DNA of 64,000 nt from Terfezia claveryi (taxonomy: Eukaryota > Ascomycota > Pezizomycetes > Pezizales > Pezizaceae): the NCBI GenBank assembly GCA_015179025.1, contig WHUX01000106.1:121125-185124 (forward strand), given 5' to 3'. The translations under genes were made by a program, and so were the position numbers. This document shows positions 21,838 through 34,166 of this stretch, piece after piece. The first letter of the stretch is position 1. Each line of letters starts with the position of its first letter. Under the pieces are notes generated by a model. The model was not told the origin of the DNA, searched no databases, and saw nothing but the letters and a program-made list of their open reading frames with translations.

Positions 21838-23134
21838 TCAATTCTCGTGAAAGACGAAAATTTTCTTCGCGCCTGTTCCCTGCCCAGCTTTCGATACCGC
21901 CCCTACTAGCTCTTCCTCCTTGCTCTCTTCTGTCCACTTTACCTCCTCCATCGGAGCATCCTTTAACCACCCCTTTCTGATCCACTCAAATATTTCCTCT
22001 AACATCTTTTCCTTTTCCTCAACCTTTTCCCCCGCCCACTTGCTAATCCAAAATCCCCGTAATGAAAGATTCTTAAAGATAAACAAACTCGCAGGAATCG
22101 TAATTGGCTGCCTTGCCATCGCACCGTATGTGACCATCGTCCCGGAATGCCGTAAAATTCTTGCCATATCAGTCGCTGCTCTGCCCCCAACGCAATTCAA
22201 ACCCAATCCTACCCCACGACCACCCGTAAGATATGCAATCTTCCCTTTTATCTCTTCGGAGCTCAATTCATCATCCGCGATTACCTCATTAGCTCCCAGG
22301 TCCCTCAAATCATTCCGGAGATTGCTAAATTCCGTCGGTGACCGATTCCCACGAACGACGTTTATCGTCTTTAAATTCCATAACTTCGCCATTTGGATCA
22401 CTGCTCTTCCTACCCCGGAGTTTGCTCCGTTCTGAATGACCCATTCGCCATTAATAGCAGCCTGTTTTAAGCCCCCTTCACCCCAGAAGTCTGTGAGCAG
22501 ACGGTAGCCAGTGCATGGGTTCACAGATACGGTGGCGGCCGATAGTATGGGGATGTCCCTTGGTACAGCTCCCAGAAACTGCTCATCTGGAACTACCGCA
22601 TGGGTCCTCCAAGTGCCAAAACCTGGGGCAAAAAATATTGCCCTATCGCCGGGCTTAAAGTTGACGACGTCGATCCCTACGGAGATCACCTCGCAAAGCC
22701 CCTCATTTCCGGCTACGGCTGAGGGGGTGGGTGTTCCTAGTAGTTGGGTGAATGGGGGTTTGGAGGGATAGACACCTTCAATTTGATTGATATCTGCTGG
22801 ATTGATTGGAGATGCGAGGAGCCTGACGTTCAGAGTTTTGCTATACGCCGGTGAAATGGAATACTTGTGAAGGCTGCTCTCAATTGGTTAGTTAGTGCCA
22901 AATTGGAATGTACCACATATATCCGTAGCCTACTAGAGAGGCTTACCTCAGAACATCCTTTGGCTGGCCATACGCAGAGTAAACCAGTGCTTTAGCCTGC
23001 GTATACCCGAACACAGTCGCGTAAGTCCTGTGAGCCGGCAATGTTGCTGGAATTCTTTGATGTGGAGCGCGTGAGCATTGCCAGAGGTGACTAGCTCCCC
23101 GCTTTGCAAAGCAATTGAAGACTGTCATCGTCAT
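21838..23134 (-). CDS. ETR1: Mitochondrial trans-2-enoyl-thioester reductase (MECR/Etr1 type)
   Basis: NADPH-dependent enoyl reductase of mitochondrial type II fatty-acid synthesis, acting on acyl-carrier-protein intermediates in the matrix and needed for lipoic acid and respiration. Exon 1 is 23134-22947 and exon 2 is 22873-21838. The 73-nt intron has GTAAGC, branch CTAAC and GCAG. The product is about 407 aa. The N-terminus is rich in Arg/Ser/Ala and looks like a mitochondrial presequence (to about residue 45). The GroES-like part holds the family motif NPADINQIEGVYP, with the Tyr that is catalytic in this family. The cofactor fold shows NGANSGVGRAVIQMAK and LGLNCVGGRAATDMARIL. The C-terminus KKIFVF closes in the usual way. 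There are no internal stops, so it is probably functional. Other medium-chain dehydrogenases are excluded by the INPADINQIEG motif. Confidence 0.93.
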
Positions 23135-24811
23135 CTTCACGGAGTTGCACGGAGTTGAGGGTGTTGGTATGGCACACTACAGGCTGTATCTTCAAGGTTG
23201 AAACTTCGCATAGGGCTTAGTCAAAGGCCTAAAGGTCCAGTCCATGTTATAAGGAGTTTAGCTTACCGTACTTAGAGAATAAAATTCTCAGGGGACGAAA
23301 CGATGTGCAACTCTTGGCACTATGACGTTGTCTGGCTCTCACGCTTATCCCTGCGATCCCTCACCCATGTCCCGCCGCACCAATGTGGTTCCACAATATT
23401 CAAATGTCAGCATCTGAATAGTGATTATTTGTAACCTCTACCACTCTCCTTCTGACTTGCACTATCCCCTCCGCAGACTGATACCTAGCTATGATACAGT
23501 GGTCTGGTTATCATACAGCAACTACTTATATTTCTTATTTTAAAACTCAGTACTCGTGTGCACATCTCTTCTGATCAATAGTCCTGAGCAGTTGGGGATA
23601 CAGACCCCATAATGTGAAGCCCTCCTTCGCAATTCAAAAGCCTCATCTCGGGGGACGACAAAAAAGGGTGAAAAAAAATAAAAATAAAATAAGAGTGCGT
23701 GGTTTCACCGGCAACAAATAGAAAAGAATCCAACAGCTCAATCCGATATAGGACCTCCCCCTACAATCTGGCCCACGGAAAAAAGAAAATAATCCTGCGT
23801 GTCAAACAACAAAAAAGGGTTCGCCTGCCGAGTCCCACCGAGCTACTCTCTCCCTGCCAAGTTATCAGATCGAGAACCATAGTGAGCTCACCTAAATTAT
23901 TAAGTGACGGGACTCCGAGCACTCCTCAACCTGTGAGAAGGTCATCAAGTGCGTAAATCTCCCTTTTCCATTACGCTAACAAGGCTAGGCATATACAGAG
24001 GGGGTATTAATGTGCAGAGATAGGGAATGGAAACTGGGGTCTGCATCAAGCACATCAATCTGAAGCTGAGTGAATTTGGTACATTTGCTTCTGAGGTGCC
24101 AGCAGTGAGATATGCGCTCAAAATATAGAGGGGTCTGTTATGATCATCAAATACACAAAGTACCGGCACGTAAATATCATTTTCATAGAGATGTTTTCAG
24201 AGACTAAGAGTTAAACTATATTCCAAATATGAAGTAACCTAGAAATCAACCCGGGGACAGCTTGCTAGTAGTTGAGTCTTTTCTTATGATAGTTTTATTG
24301 AATCGTAATTGGCTATATGTAGAATATCAATTGAAGATGGAAAAAAAGTAGGTATTGAATTATGTCTTACTTTGATGGATACTCCGTATAACGAACCCCG
24401 GTGGTGGGCAAGTTAATCTGCCTCGCCCGCACTGTGTATATACAAGGCAAGGAAGGGGCGGAGTGGGGGGGGGGGGTTTGGGGGGTACGGGTTGCGGTAG
24501 AGGTCATGGTTTTTGAGTGATTTGAATTAGAGTTAAGAATAGCTTCTTTTGGTTGATTGCTTGTTTGTGTAGTGGATGGGAGGGGAGGAGAAGGAAGAGT
24601 GATTAGGTTAGATATATAGAAGGTAAATAACCATTATCAGACACACACATAGCAGAATACGGTGCTTCATTATAGCCTTCTGAGCTCGCTACAAAGGCAT
24701 CCAGAACGTGATTACCATATCATAGCGCTAGCATGAATTACCCTGAATTCGTTGTTCGTTAAAGTATGCATGACATGAAAGAACCCCCCAAACCCCCTAA
24801 TCTATCTACTA
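23135..24811. other. Intergenic, no supported gene
   Basis: Promoter side of ETR1, then AT-rich DNA with a G-homopolymer-rich stretch at 24464-24486. No sustained reading frame. Confidence 0.5.
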
Positions 24812-26754
24812 TCATATAGCCCACCATAGAGGCACCATAGGCGCCAATAAATAGCAACAACTCCATCCTACTATCCCCAAATACCAAGCTACATCAGAGC
24901 AGCCTATTAAATGGATTCTATCAATCACAATTGGCACCAGCGTATTCATACTATCATCTACAACCCCCTTCAGCGCCCTTACTGCCTCCTCATCACTCAA
25001 CTCTGACTTAAACCTCTCCTTGATCTTCTCCGCCGCCTTCCCCGGCTCGACCCTAATATCTGGTAAATCACTCTCCACCATCAACGCAAGCAAATTCAAA
25101 ATCAAATTACTGCTCTTCCTGAGCGTAGTATATACCGTATAACAAAATCCCCTAAACTTGCTAAAATTTGTAATATTCACCCCTCCCATCCATCTATCAT
25201 CTCCTTGCATAGCTTCACCACCGGCGCAAACAGCTTCGGATCTCTCCCAAGAATGAATCCAAAATCGGCGGGAAAAAGTGCCCAGTGGGAGTCAGGAGGA
25301 GGTTGTCTAAATGGCGATCGCCCACGCCAAGGATGTAGGTTATTACACAGTACCCAGCGGAGGATTTAATATAAGTGTCCATAACCTCCGGTTTCACACC
25401 AAGGTCGGCGGTATCGTCGGGGTTGTGTTTCCGGAGGTATCCAAGTACGGAGCCGCCGTTTCTGGCTTCGAAGCACGCAGCGAGAGAAATGGAGGGGATG
25501 AACTTCATGACCCCAGTGTATACACTCGTTGAATCTTATATGGTGTGAGTTTAAGATCAAGGTTCTCTTTCTGCAGCAGATTGTCCATGAGTATGACAAT
25601 TTGTATAACAAGCTGATCTTGCCGCAAGTCATCTCCAGCTTTAATATCACAGGATACTTCGATCCTGATTCCGTCTTGAGATATATCAGCAGTGGAGTCA
25701 ACGAGCTCTTGAAAACGTTGGAGTCCTCTGGGAAGCACCCGATGGCCGATATCGTCGGGTCGACAGGAAGTGGCATGGGGTCTAAGGAATGTAATAAATT
25801 CTGCGGGTCAGAGAGGAATGCGTTTAACCTCTCAACTTTCTTAGGTCATCTTCTTTTGAGTAACGAATCGTCCTAGAGAACTCTGATAAAACAAATATGA
25901 AGTCCACCTGTCGCTTAAGCATATTCATTCACCATCTTGCACACTCAAAAGTGCTAGCTGGAAATCATACGCATCGAGCCATGCACAGCGAGGAATTTCC
26001 CCTGATTCTTGCCGCTTTAATTGCTGTAAAGATACTGTCCATTAGCATGTTAAACGGAGACAGCGAAGTTGTCTAATCTTTCACCTTCTCTAATTGTTCA
26101 ATCTCATCTGCCAGATCAGAAATACTGCTCTCGTCGTCTCCGCCAACCTATCCGCCTCCCTTCCCAACCACAGCTTACATTTCTGCATCTCCTTCTTCAG
26201 GTTACTAAACCATAAAGGCCCATTACCTAGCGACTAGTCTCACGGCGCCGGAATTCACAATAGAGAGCTCAGAGCCAACTAACTTATCAATCTCAAATAA
26301 GCTCACGGACGTTCCTATAAATGGTCTTCTCCCATCGGGTGTATTCCCGCCTGGCTCCCACACCGTCATAGCTAACTGCGCTCCCCTCGGACAATCCGCA
26401 ACTCGTATAGGTAGCCGTAACTATTTGTTCCATTTCAGAGTCCCTTTCAACGACTTGTATTTGGTTTGTGCTGGGACTGCTAGGGGCTTATTGTCCGCGA
26501 AGAGCTGGGCTGTAACGTAAGTGGGATCGTCGGAGCCGAATGTGCTTCAGGGAAGGGTCGGTGAAGAGGGCAGAGAGTGGTGGGGTGGGAATTGTGCCGT
26601 CGAGAGATTCACTAGGTAGGGGAGAAGGCCTCCGGTTAGACGTCTTCACGATGAAAATGTAGTTAGCGGGTGAAAACAGTAGAATGGTTAGGTAATGATA
26701 TAAAGAAGGATTGTAACGAACATCCGAACACTGACGTTTTCCTTCAGATTCCAT
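24812..26754 (-). pseudogene. VPS34: Decayed VPS34 (class III phosphatidylinositol 3-kinase)
   Basis: VPS34 makes PI3P for endosome and autophagy traffic. On the minus strand, 5' to 3', I read a C2-domain start (PPLSALFTDPSLKHI, then in another frame SDDPTYVTAQLFADNKPL, then RVADCPRGAQLAMTVWEPGG). Next comes a segment EIEQLEK joined by a recognisable intron to QLKRQESGEIP. After that the homology jumps to the kinase domain (SDPQN..., [34 protein letters not shown], then FSKFRGFCYTVYTTLRKSS). The catalytic loop GVGDRHLDN is present. About 300 residues of C2/helical sequence are missing. Frame breaks occur at LKHI, after LVAR, after KYPVI, after TPYK and after GHFF. A TGG-to-TAG stop sits at the WNxW motif. 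The normal C-terminal tail is replaced by unrelated residues. A functional copy must be elsewhere if the organism follows the rule that VPS34 is essential or near-essential. Confidence 0.85.
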
Positions 26755-27005
26755 GATGGGGCGAATATAAATGGATCCATAGACATAGCTGCTCAAGTGG
26801 TAAGAACCAGCTGCGTCGGAGATGGTCTTAGCTTGGTATGGCAACGCCCCTAGTTGCTTATCTTCCTCAGTTAGCAAAAGAAATGCGACAGCTATGCTTC
26901 TCCAGGATAAGTGTGTATATTTATTTATATTGACTTTATTGACTTTAGAGCAGTCGTTAACAGAGCCGAAGCTGCGATGTAGTAACGCCAAGAACGATCT
27001 ACGGA

Positions 27006-28826
27006 GTACAGTTTTTGGCCTAGCTATGATCCATGGCGGTGCTATGATCCATGTCAACACCCCTGCCATGACACATATCCCGAGATACTACGCTGGCTAG
27101 ACTTCCTCTACAGACCGGATAAATTGTTTCCTGACACTCTTGAATATGCTCTACAATATGCGCGTACTAGCTAGTTGAGTAACTCATGTGAAGCCATCAT
27201 ATGCACCAATCCACCTCGAAAAGGCTGTAATTGCCCCCCCCCTTCTCAGTATGACCTGTCCACCGCAGATATCATGAACTAACAACCCTACATAGTGCCA
27301 GCACCTTAACTTAGCATATATATTTATGTTAGGATACAATATATAGGCATAGAGCTATATAGAACGTTACTATTGTTCGGTACCGATCATACATAATTCA
27401 GCCATTTTGAGCTTTTGGACCATAACAGCCAGTTGTTCAGTATTTTGATCCTCCTCGGCCTTTTCTATCTTCTGCAGCCTCTTTACCTATCTACCTTACA
27501 TGATTCCTATATCCTCTATGCCCTGCACACTATATTCTATACACCAGGCCTGCTCAATGATATTTTTGCCCTATATTTTTCCTCATGTACATATATATAT
27601 GTGCATAAGGTTTCTTAAAGATTTATTAACATTGTCAATACCTATTTATATCCTCAGCTCCAGTATATACTGAAGGGGGGGGGGTTGTTTGATGCTGAGG
27701 TAGGGTATTGGAAGTCTACAGCCTATACCTCCGGATCCACTCTATTGCACTTTGTAGCTTTTATTGCCATCTAGAGGCCTCTTTCTATTTTATTGCAATC
27801 AGAAGGTCTCTATATATAGTATAGTATAGTATTACAATAACCTCATCTGCCTTATATAGCAGTTTGTACGAGATCCTAATCACGGCTCGTGACTACCTAG
27901 CTGGCCTAGCCAAATGGTGCACCGTCTATATATATGGATTTTCATGCGTATACGGCTCCTGGAAGGCCTTCAGGGGCACGAGACTAATTCGGGGCTGTCC
28001 AGTACATGCCCCTATGGTCTGGCTCATTTCTTATATATAGCTACTGAGCTTAGGTCATACTAAACTGCCACAATATCTTATTTCTGCTACAGGATATAGA
28101 GCTCAATCTATCATTTGCATACTCTATCTCATATCTCTAGTGATTTCAATATCTACGGACCGTTTTAGGTGAAGTGACCTTTATTGACCTCATATCTGCC
28201 ATTGGCTTGTTGAGCGATGCATACTATTCTTGTAGCCAGGTTGCTCAGTTGTCTGATCAATAGTGAATAGACCCAAGTTATTGGATCTACAGGATAATAA
28301 GATGCACATGGTATAGAGGATATAGGAGCTGTATAAGGTAGATAGGTAAAGAGGCTGCAGAAGATATAAAAGGCCGAGGAGGATCAAAATACTGAACAAC
28401 TGGCTGTTATAGTCCAAAAGCTCAAAATGGCTGAATTATGCATGATCGGTACCGAACAATAGTAACGTTCTATATAGCTCTATGCCTATATATTGTATCC
28501 TAACATAAATATATATGCTAAGTTAAGGTGCTGGCACTATGTAGGGTTGTTAGTTCATGATATCTGTGGGTGGACGGGTCGTACTGAGAGGGGGGGGGCA
28601 ATTACAGCCTTTTCGAGGTGGATTGGTGCATATGATGGCTTCACATGAGTTACTCAACTAGCTAGTACGCGCATATTGTAGAGCATATTCAAGAGTGTCA
28701 GGAAACAATTTATCCGGTCTGTAGAGGAAGTCTGGCCAGCGTAGTATCTCGGGATATGTGTCATGGCAGGGGTGTTGACATGGATCACAGCACCGCCATG
28801 GATCATAGCTAGGCCAAAAACTGTAC
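27006..28826. mobile_element. Large inverted repeat (two arms of about 520 bp, spacer about 770 bp)
   Basis: The left arm 27006-27530 reads GTACAGTTTTTGGCCTAGCT... The right arm, in reverse complement from 28826 to about 28300, reads TACAGTTTTTGGCCTAGCT... The arms stay aligned, including ATATCCCGAGATACTACGCT and ACAGCCAGTTGTTCAGTATT, with scattered substitutions. Short ORFs of near-identical sequence appear on opposite strands as a result. The spacer (27531-28299) has no recognisable gene. This could be a foldback or MULE-type element with long TIRs, or two copies of a short repeat inserted head to head. I could not find a clear target duplication. The left end lies about 250 bp from the VPS34 remnant. 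Confidence 0.6.
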
Positions 28827-29797
28827 AGCCTGAAAACGCACACCCACTGCATAATATGCGGTGCCAGTGCGGAATGTGAAGACTTCCCCTACGCTGTACA
28901 TAGAGAGTACAAAAGTACTCGGGAGTAGTCTCGTGCCCTTGGGAGTAAGGTAGTGTAGTCTGGCAGATATCTGGCCTAGCACTACTAAACTAGTAAGGCA
29001 CTAGTACCGTAGTAATTTTCGCAGAGCAAAGGGCTATCCTTAGCTACAAGAGTATATAATCTCTTTTCTGAATTTTGCAGCCAGGTGCAAAGCTTTGGAC
29101 AGATACAAGAGGTTGTGGAATAGTAGTAGAATCCATTTCCAAAAAAAAAAACACCCTCAAACCCTCAAGGTAATTGTAGTTATGCAGATGTTTACTAAAG
29201 GCACTTTTGCTATGATTCCAGGGTATTATTGCAAAGACTTTTGTCTAGGGTCTGTACATATGTATATCTATGTAGTACTCCGTATACGGATACATCAATA
29301 TGGCGTCGCTGCATCACCAGCTGCTATAACTGCACAATGGGTTTGGGAATGTGTAGATGTACTGTATGTATCATGGGCCACTGGCCTAGTTCGGCGAGAA
29401 TGGCAAATGCGTCGTAAGCTTTGACCCAGTATTCCTCCTATGATAACCTCTTCTACTGTAGTCTGGTTGCACTACCCCTCGCAGAACCTCATCTTGATAC
29501 ACCAATGTTTTCCACGTGAGCGCCTCGGCTAGTTGGTAGAATTCCGTGACCTTTCTAGGAACTACTAAGTGGTGGACAGATGCCGAACGGAATATCCTGT
29601 CTGTCTTGAGCACGAAACCATCCTGGAATAAAAAAGCAAGGAGAACAGCTATCATAAAAACTATAAGCATAAGGCCTAGATAGCGCACGCCAGATAACTC
29701 CTTTTATCAACTTTTTCCGCCAATTCCCTGCATTACACTCAACCCAAGTAGACCTCCAACTCCCGTATCTTTTTCCCTCATATATAAAACAACCACT
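28827..29797. other. Intergenic, no firmly supported gene
   Basis: A 100-codon minus ORF (29688-29386) starts with a hydrophobic stretch (LGLMLIVFMIAVLLAFLF) followed by a charged tail. It is possible but unsupported as a small membrane protein. Other short ORFs look random. Confidence 0.3.
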
Positions 29798-31186
29798 CTA
29801 CTTCTTCTGTTGCTCCCACTGCACTCCCACCCACTCCTCGACATATCCCACTCCACTCCCATTCCCATCCACCTGCCTTGGTACGCACGTACAACTCGCC
29901 ACAATGATTGTCCCCCACTCCATTCCGTCGAGCCCTACATCCTCCGCCTCCAACATGGCAATCGCATGCGGCATCAACTGAAACTCAAAGAACCTCTGTT
30001 TCCCGCAGCCTGAACATCGGGGGACATTCTTCAGCGCCTCTCCCACGGAATTCAGCGGGAACAGTAACTTCCCAACCGCATCCATTTTTGAGTACAGGAG
30101 TGGCACGCCTTTATGCTCGTAGCGGAGTACTTGATCGGGATTTTCTGACGTGCGATCGGCGAATTTCTGAAACGTCGTGTCGAGGCTGGATTTTTCATAG
30201 CCGCCCCAGTCATCGCTTGAGCCACAACCAGACGATGAGGAGTCGAGGAGGGTGGTGGGGTCGGTATGTACATTTTGGGAGGTGCGCTGGAGGAGAGATT
30301 CGGGCGTGGCGGAGAGTTCTTCGTAGCCAGCATCGAGGTAGTAGTGGGGAAAGGGTGGGGTAGGGAGGGGATTAGGCCAAGGTTCAGGGGGACCGTAGAA
30401 GAGGGGTTCGGGGTCTTTAGGGAGGGGAGGGGAGGAATTAAGTTTTAGGGCCGCGGCGAAGGTTGTGTGGAGGGTGGATGAGGTTGTTGTTATTGGTGTT
30501 GATGAGGTAGTGGGTTTCGATGATGGAGGCGCTTGTATCGTTGTCGCTGTCGGGTTTGTAGAAAATGGATTCCCAAATGGATTCACCCCTCCCACCGCCG
30601 CTGCACCTCCACGCATCGAAAATGGATTCGTACTCTTTGCCCCCGCGTTCCCTAGCCCAGATCCAAACAACATATCCCCAGGTAAAGGCCTACTCGCCTC
30701 CTCTTCCTTCTTCTTTTTCGCTGCTTCTTCCTCCTCCAACCGTTTCTTCTTCAATTCCTCCTCCTTCGCTAAAGCCGCTTTACGTATCCCAAGACCCCGA
30801 ATAGCTCTAACCCCGCCCTGCTTCCGTCGGCATTGTTTCTGTGCGCAGGCGAAGACGTAGAAGATTCGCTGGTGGGGGGACTCAGGGACTTCGCCATCGA
30901 GTTGGAGGAGGAGGTTCATGAGGGAGTTGCAGGAAAGGCATTTTGCTAGGCGGGTGTCAAGGGGGGAATTGAGCTTTACCCAGGTCTAAGATAACCACCG
31001 GGCGAAGTTAGAGAAGGGAGGTAAGTGGGGGGAGGGAGGAAGGGGAGGAAGTACAGGTTCACCACCGAGATGGCTGATCTTGTCGCTGGTTGCTTCGGTC
31101 ACCGCAAAGCCGAGTGTAACATTGGTGGTTTTGAAGTCGCCGTAGCCGTAGTCTTCATCTTCGGAGTCGGAGTAGTTGCCTGACAT
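29798..31186 (-). CDS. TSR4: TSR4 / PDCD2-family ribosome assembly chaperone
   Basis: In this family yeast Tsr4 is a dedicated chaperone of ribosomal protein uS5 (Rps2) in the cytosol, needed for 20S pre-rRNA processing. Exon 1 is 31186-31055 and exon 2 is 30985-29798. The 69-nt intron has GTACTT, branch TCTAAC and CTTAG. The product is 439 aa. It starts with the acidic SDSEDEDYGYG and the family motif KISHLGGEP-TW. The N-terminal zinc-binding part has CLSCNSLMNLLLQLDGEVP and FACAQKQCRRKQGGVRAIRG. A Lys/Glu-rich coiled-coil and a Ser/Thr/Pro linker follow. The C-terminal PDCD2_C domain shows QVLRYEHKGVPLLYS, PRCSGCGKQRFFEFQLMP and WGTIIVASCTC. All paired cysteines expected by eye are there, and the frame is intact. 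The N-terminal boundary is firm because MSGNYSDSEDED precedes the motif directly. Confidence 0.93.
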
Positions 31187-33383
31187 GATCCATACGAAGG
31201 CTAAAGCTTAGGAATTGTCTGGATCAAAGAGTGGCCTTTGGCTGCTTATCTGTCAGAGAAGTGAATCATTCGAATGATGCCAAGACTGCTGATGTGCTAA
31301 ACTAATTTTTGGTGGGTAAAATATTAGTGCACATGCATCTGGCTTGCGTTGGCGCTCTGGAGATGTCTCTTCTCTAACCTTTACTCCGTAATAGGGTCCT
31401 AGTCGTTCATTGAGACTTAGTATACCTGATTCTGCGAATTCTTTTATCTAACAAATGTGGTATTTCTTTCTAGGTAGGATGACTGAAAAAGAAACATAGT
31501 ACCATGTCAGAAGTATGGGTAGAAATGGAAGAAGAACAGGAGGCTCCGGGTTGTAGATGTGCCAATGGGCAAAATAAGGGTGGGGTAGCAGTTACTAGGG
31601 AGGTGTGATCTCAGCTTGGATGGAGCTTCTGAGGGTTAAGGTAGGTGAGCCCCCGGTAGCTATCCTGCATACCTCAATTATCCCAAACTCTCTAAAACAA
31701 CAAAGGCCCTAAAGCTAATCATCTGGTCTATGTAGACAGACCAATGGGCAGGTTTGTACTTGCATATTTGATTGACTTCGAGGGCCGGTTCTTCCACCAA
31801 GGTAATGTATCTACAACCAATTTAGAAATACCCTGTTGTAATTTCTTTCAACATGCCCCGTACATTCGAGGGAATTACCCTGAAATCAGAGCTTGGGCCA
31901 TATACAGATTCATTCTGGAAGAGAAACTGAATATTGGAATGATCAGGACACAAATTCGAGACTTCAAGAAATTATGGCATTGTGTGGCACACACACACAA
32001 AGCCTAGTTTTCGAGTGAAGAGGGTATAAGAGGGTTCTGGGGTACAATGTATATCGGCATTAAAGTGATAGTGCTCAAAGGCCACAGAGGAAGAGGCTTG
32101 GAAAGGATGAAATGATCATGAGGCTGTTTGTTGTAATATTGGCGCAGAAACTAAATTATCTCCTTACCGAGGCCCATGGGTTTCAAAGTGGAAGGATTCA
32201 TATATGCATGACACCGACTGCTACTCTATATTTCTATATACCGGATAATGTGATAATGTATTGAAGTATATAATTACATTTGAACCGGACTCTGTGCCTT
32301 GTTCCATAAGCAGTCTCTTGTCTATATTTAGGTCTCTCTATATAGACCAGTAGAACCGACATACTGGAGGCCCATCACTATAAACTTTAGAAATCAGGGT
32401 GCCAATGCGACTACAATACATGAAGCCAAGCAGCGCCTCGTGATGCTGAAGTACTGAAGGTGTTACTACAAAATCATGACCCAGTCCACGTAGCTACAGA
32501 CAAAGGCTATAACAGCCTGTAACTATCGGATAAAGCGGCTATAGCCAACAAATTGGCTGAGTATGACGTAGGGTCTTATGGGATGAACCATCACTCAACT
32601 CAGCACTTTGAATTGCAGTCTCCAGACCGTTCGATCTCCGCCCTACTCTACATAAATTCCACCCTACTCCAATAGTCGTCTCCATTCACTATTTCTTTCC
32701 ATAAATGGGATAAGTAAAGTAGGAAGTGTACCGCAACTCCGTTATCCAGACCGCCACAGGAATCAGCCGATGCCAGATATGAGGTAAAATCGCGAACCTC
32801 TTGACAGCAAGCCATCAGAAGGATATTCGTCTACCCGCTCATTTCCCCTCATAACATTCTACGGTGTGACAGAAGTTAGAGTGAATATGGCGGGTGTTTG
32901 ATTGTAATAGTTTGAAGAGAAAGAAAAAGGGGAGGGATGAGCCAGTGGGGTAGGTTTTATACATTTTTCAGGTTGCCGGCGGGCTTGGCAGGGGAGTTCA
33001 GGGGTTTCGAAGCGCAATATCGATAGCAGCAACGTTGAAGCGCATGCATTATTAAGTGAGCACTTCCTGTGAGCCCTTCTCTTATTCCAATAATGGAGAT
33101 ACTTCCAGTGGTTGCTCGGAGCGTCTCGTATCTCTCGATATTTTTCTTTTTGGTTTTACGTTAACCTTAGATTTTCAGCACATGGCTCAGTAGTCTGGTT
33201 GGCACGTAACTAAGGCTCAGAAGCTAAGCTTTTTGGATCGACATTCACGTGACCTGTGCGAGATTCATCCCTTGCAGTAAACAGCTCCCACCTTCTCTAC
33301 CTGCAAGAAGTTTTCACAAAACTCAACCCCTTCGATAAAACTCTACAGGCATCTACATTTCTAAAATTTTACAGAGTGTCAAA
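31187..33383. other. Intergenic, no supported gene
   Basis: About 2.2 kb with promoter regions of TSR4 (left) and the PP28-type gene (right). A copy of the TAGTCTGGTTGGCAC motif lies near 33191. No sustained reading frame was seen; the 88-codon ORF at 31744-32007 has no family features. Confidence 0.5.
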
Positions 33384-34166
33384 ATGAGCGGAAAGCGAGG
33401 CGGAAAGTTCTCAAAGCCAACGAGAGGGGGTAAGTCTGCTAGTGTTGTCCTCCTCTTGATCCTGGAACCAGGAGATAGTTTACTGATGATGGATGGAAAA
33501 TGGGCAGGTGGAAAGAAGTTTTCTAGGAACTTAAAGCCTCTAGATGAGTCAGATGATAGACCCGGAATGTGGGAAGTATGGATATTTTGATCCCCCACCC
33601 GCCATTCACTCTGTACATGCGCTTACTGTCTACTGCAGGAGGAACCCACCTTAAAGGGGTCTGATTCAGACAACGAGGGGGAGGATAGTACCGCAGCCAT
33701 GACTCGAGAAGAACGCCGTGCGGCTGAAAAGGCTCGCAAAGAAGCAGCCATAGCCCGGAAGAAGGCCGCTGTTGCTGTCTCTGACGACGACGAAGAAGAA
33801 GAGGAGGAGGAGGACTTTGCACCAATCAGCAATCCAAATCTCGCCCCAGCAAATCCTAATGCTCCTGGAAATGCTAGCAGTGGAGGTATTAGCAGGAAAG
33901 AAAGGGAGGCAAAGGAGGCTGCGGCAGCGAAGGAGAGGTGGCAGAAGATGCATTTAGCGGGGAAGACGGATGAGGCAAAGGCGGATTTGGCTAGGCTGGC
34001 TTTGATAAAGAAGGAGAGGGAGGAAAAAGCGAAACAAAGGCAAGCAGGTGGGTTTTAAATCCATGACAGCTTTTTACCAGCAATCTTGCTAACCGTCAGT
34101 GAAGAGCTTGAGGAGAGGAAAGCAGCGGCGGCAGTGAAGTTGGAGACATCTGGAAGAAAGAGATAA
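33384..34166 (+). CDS. PP28/PDAP1-type casein-kinase-substrate phosphoprotein
   Basis: Homologue of the 28-kDa heat- and acid-stable phosphoprotein (Pfam PP28, human PDAP1), a small, mostly disordered, CK2-type phosphoprotein of uncertain function. My model has four exons: 33384-33429, 33508-33575, 33639-34039 and 34100-34166, giving 193 aa with all phases consistent. The start is [27 protein letters not shown], the usual fungal N-terminus. Acidic CK2-like stretches follow ([21 protein letters not shown]). The diagnostic PP28 block is [18 protein letters not shown], then [20 protein letters not shown]. The last intron fits best as GC..AG (AG/GCAAGC ... TGCTAACCGTCAG/T), which yields the typical GRKR C-terminus. 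Using the nearby GT instead ends the protein at once with AGGF. NOP9 follows in the same direction 268 bp on. Confidence 0.88.

Noticed and set aside
21920..22435. 171-codon plus ORF
   Set aside because: Antisense of ETR1.
25529..25876. 115-codon plus ORF
   Set aside because: Antisense of the VPS34 kinase remnant.
27415..28417. Two similar small ORFs on opposite strands (MD-NSQLFSILILLG)
   Set aside because: They are the same stretch of the inverted repeat read twice; short, hydrophobic and without other support.
29386..29688. Small membrane protein gene
   Set aside because: Only a hydrophobic start supports it; no codon, splice or family evidence.
30465..30860. 131-codon plus ORF
   Set aside because: Antisense of the TSR4 exon.
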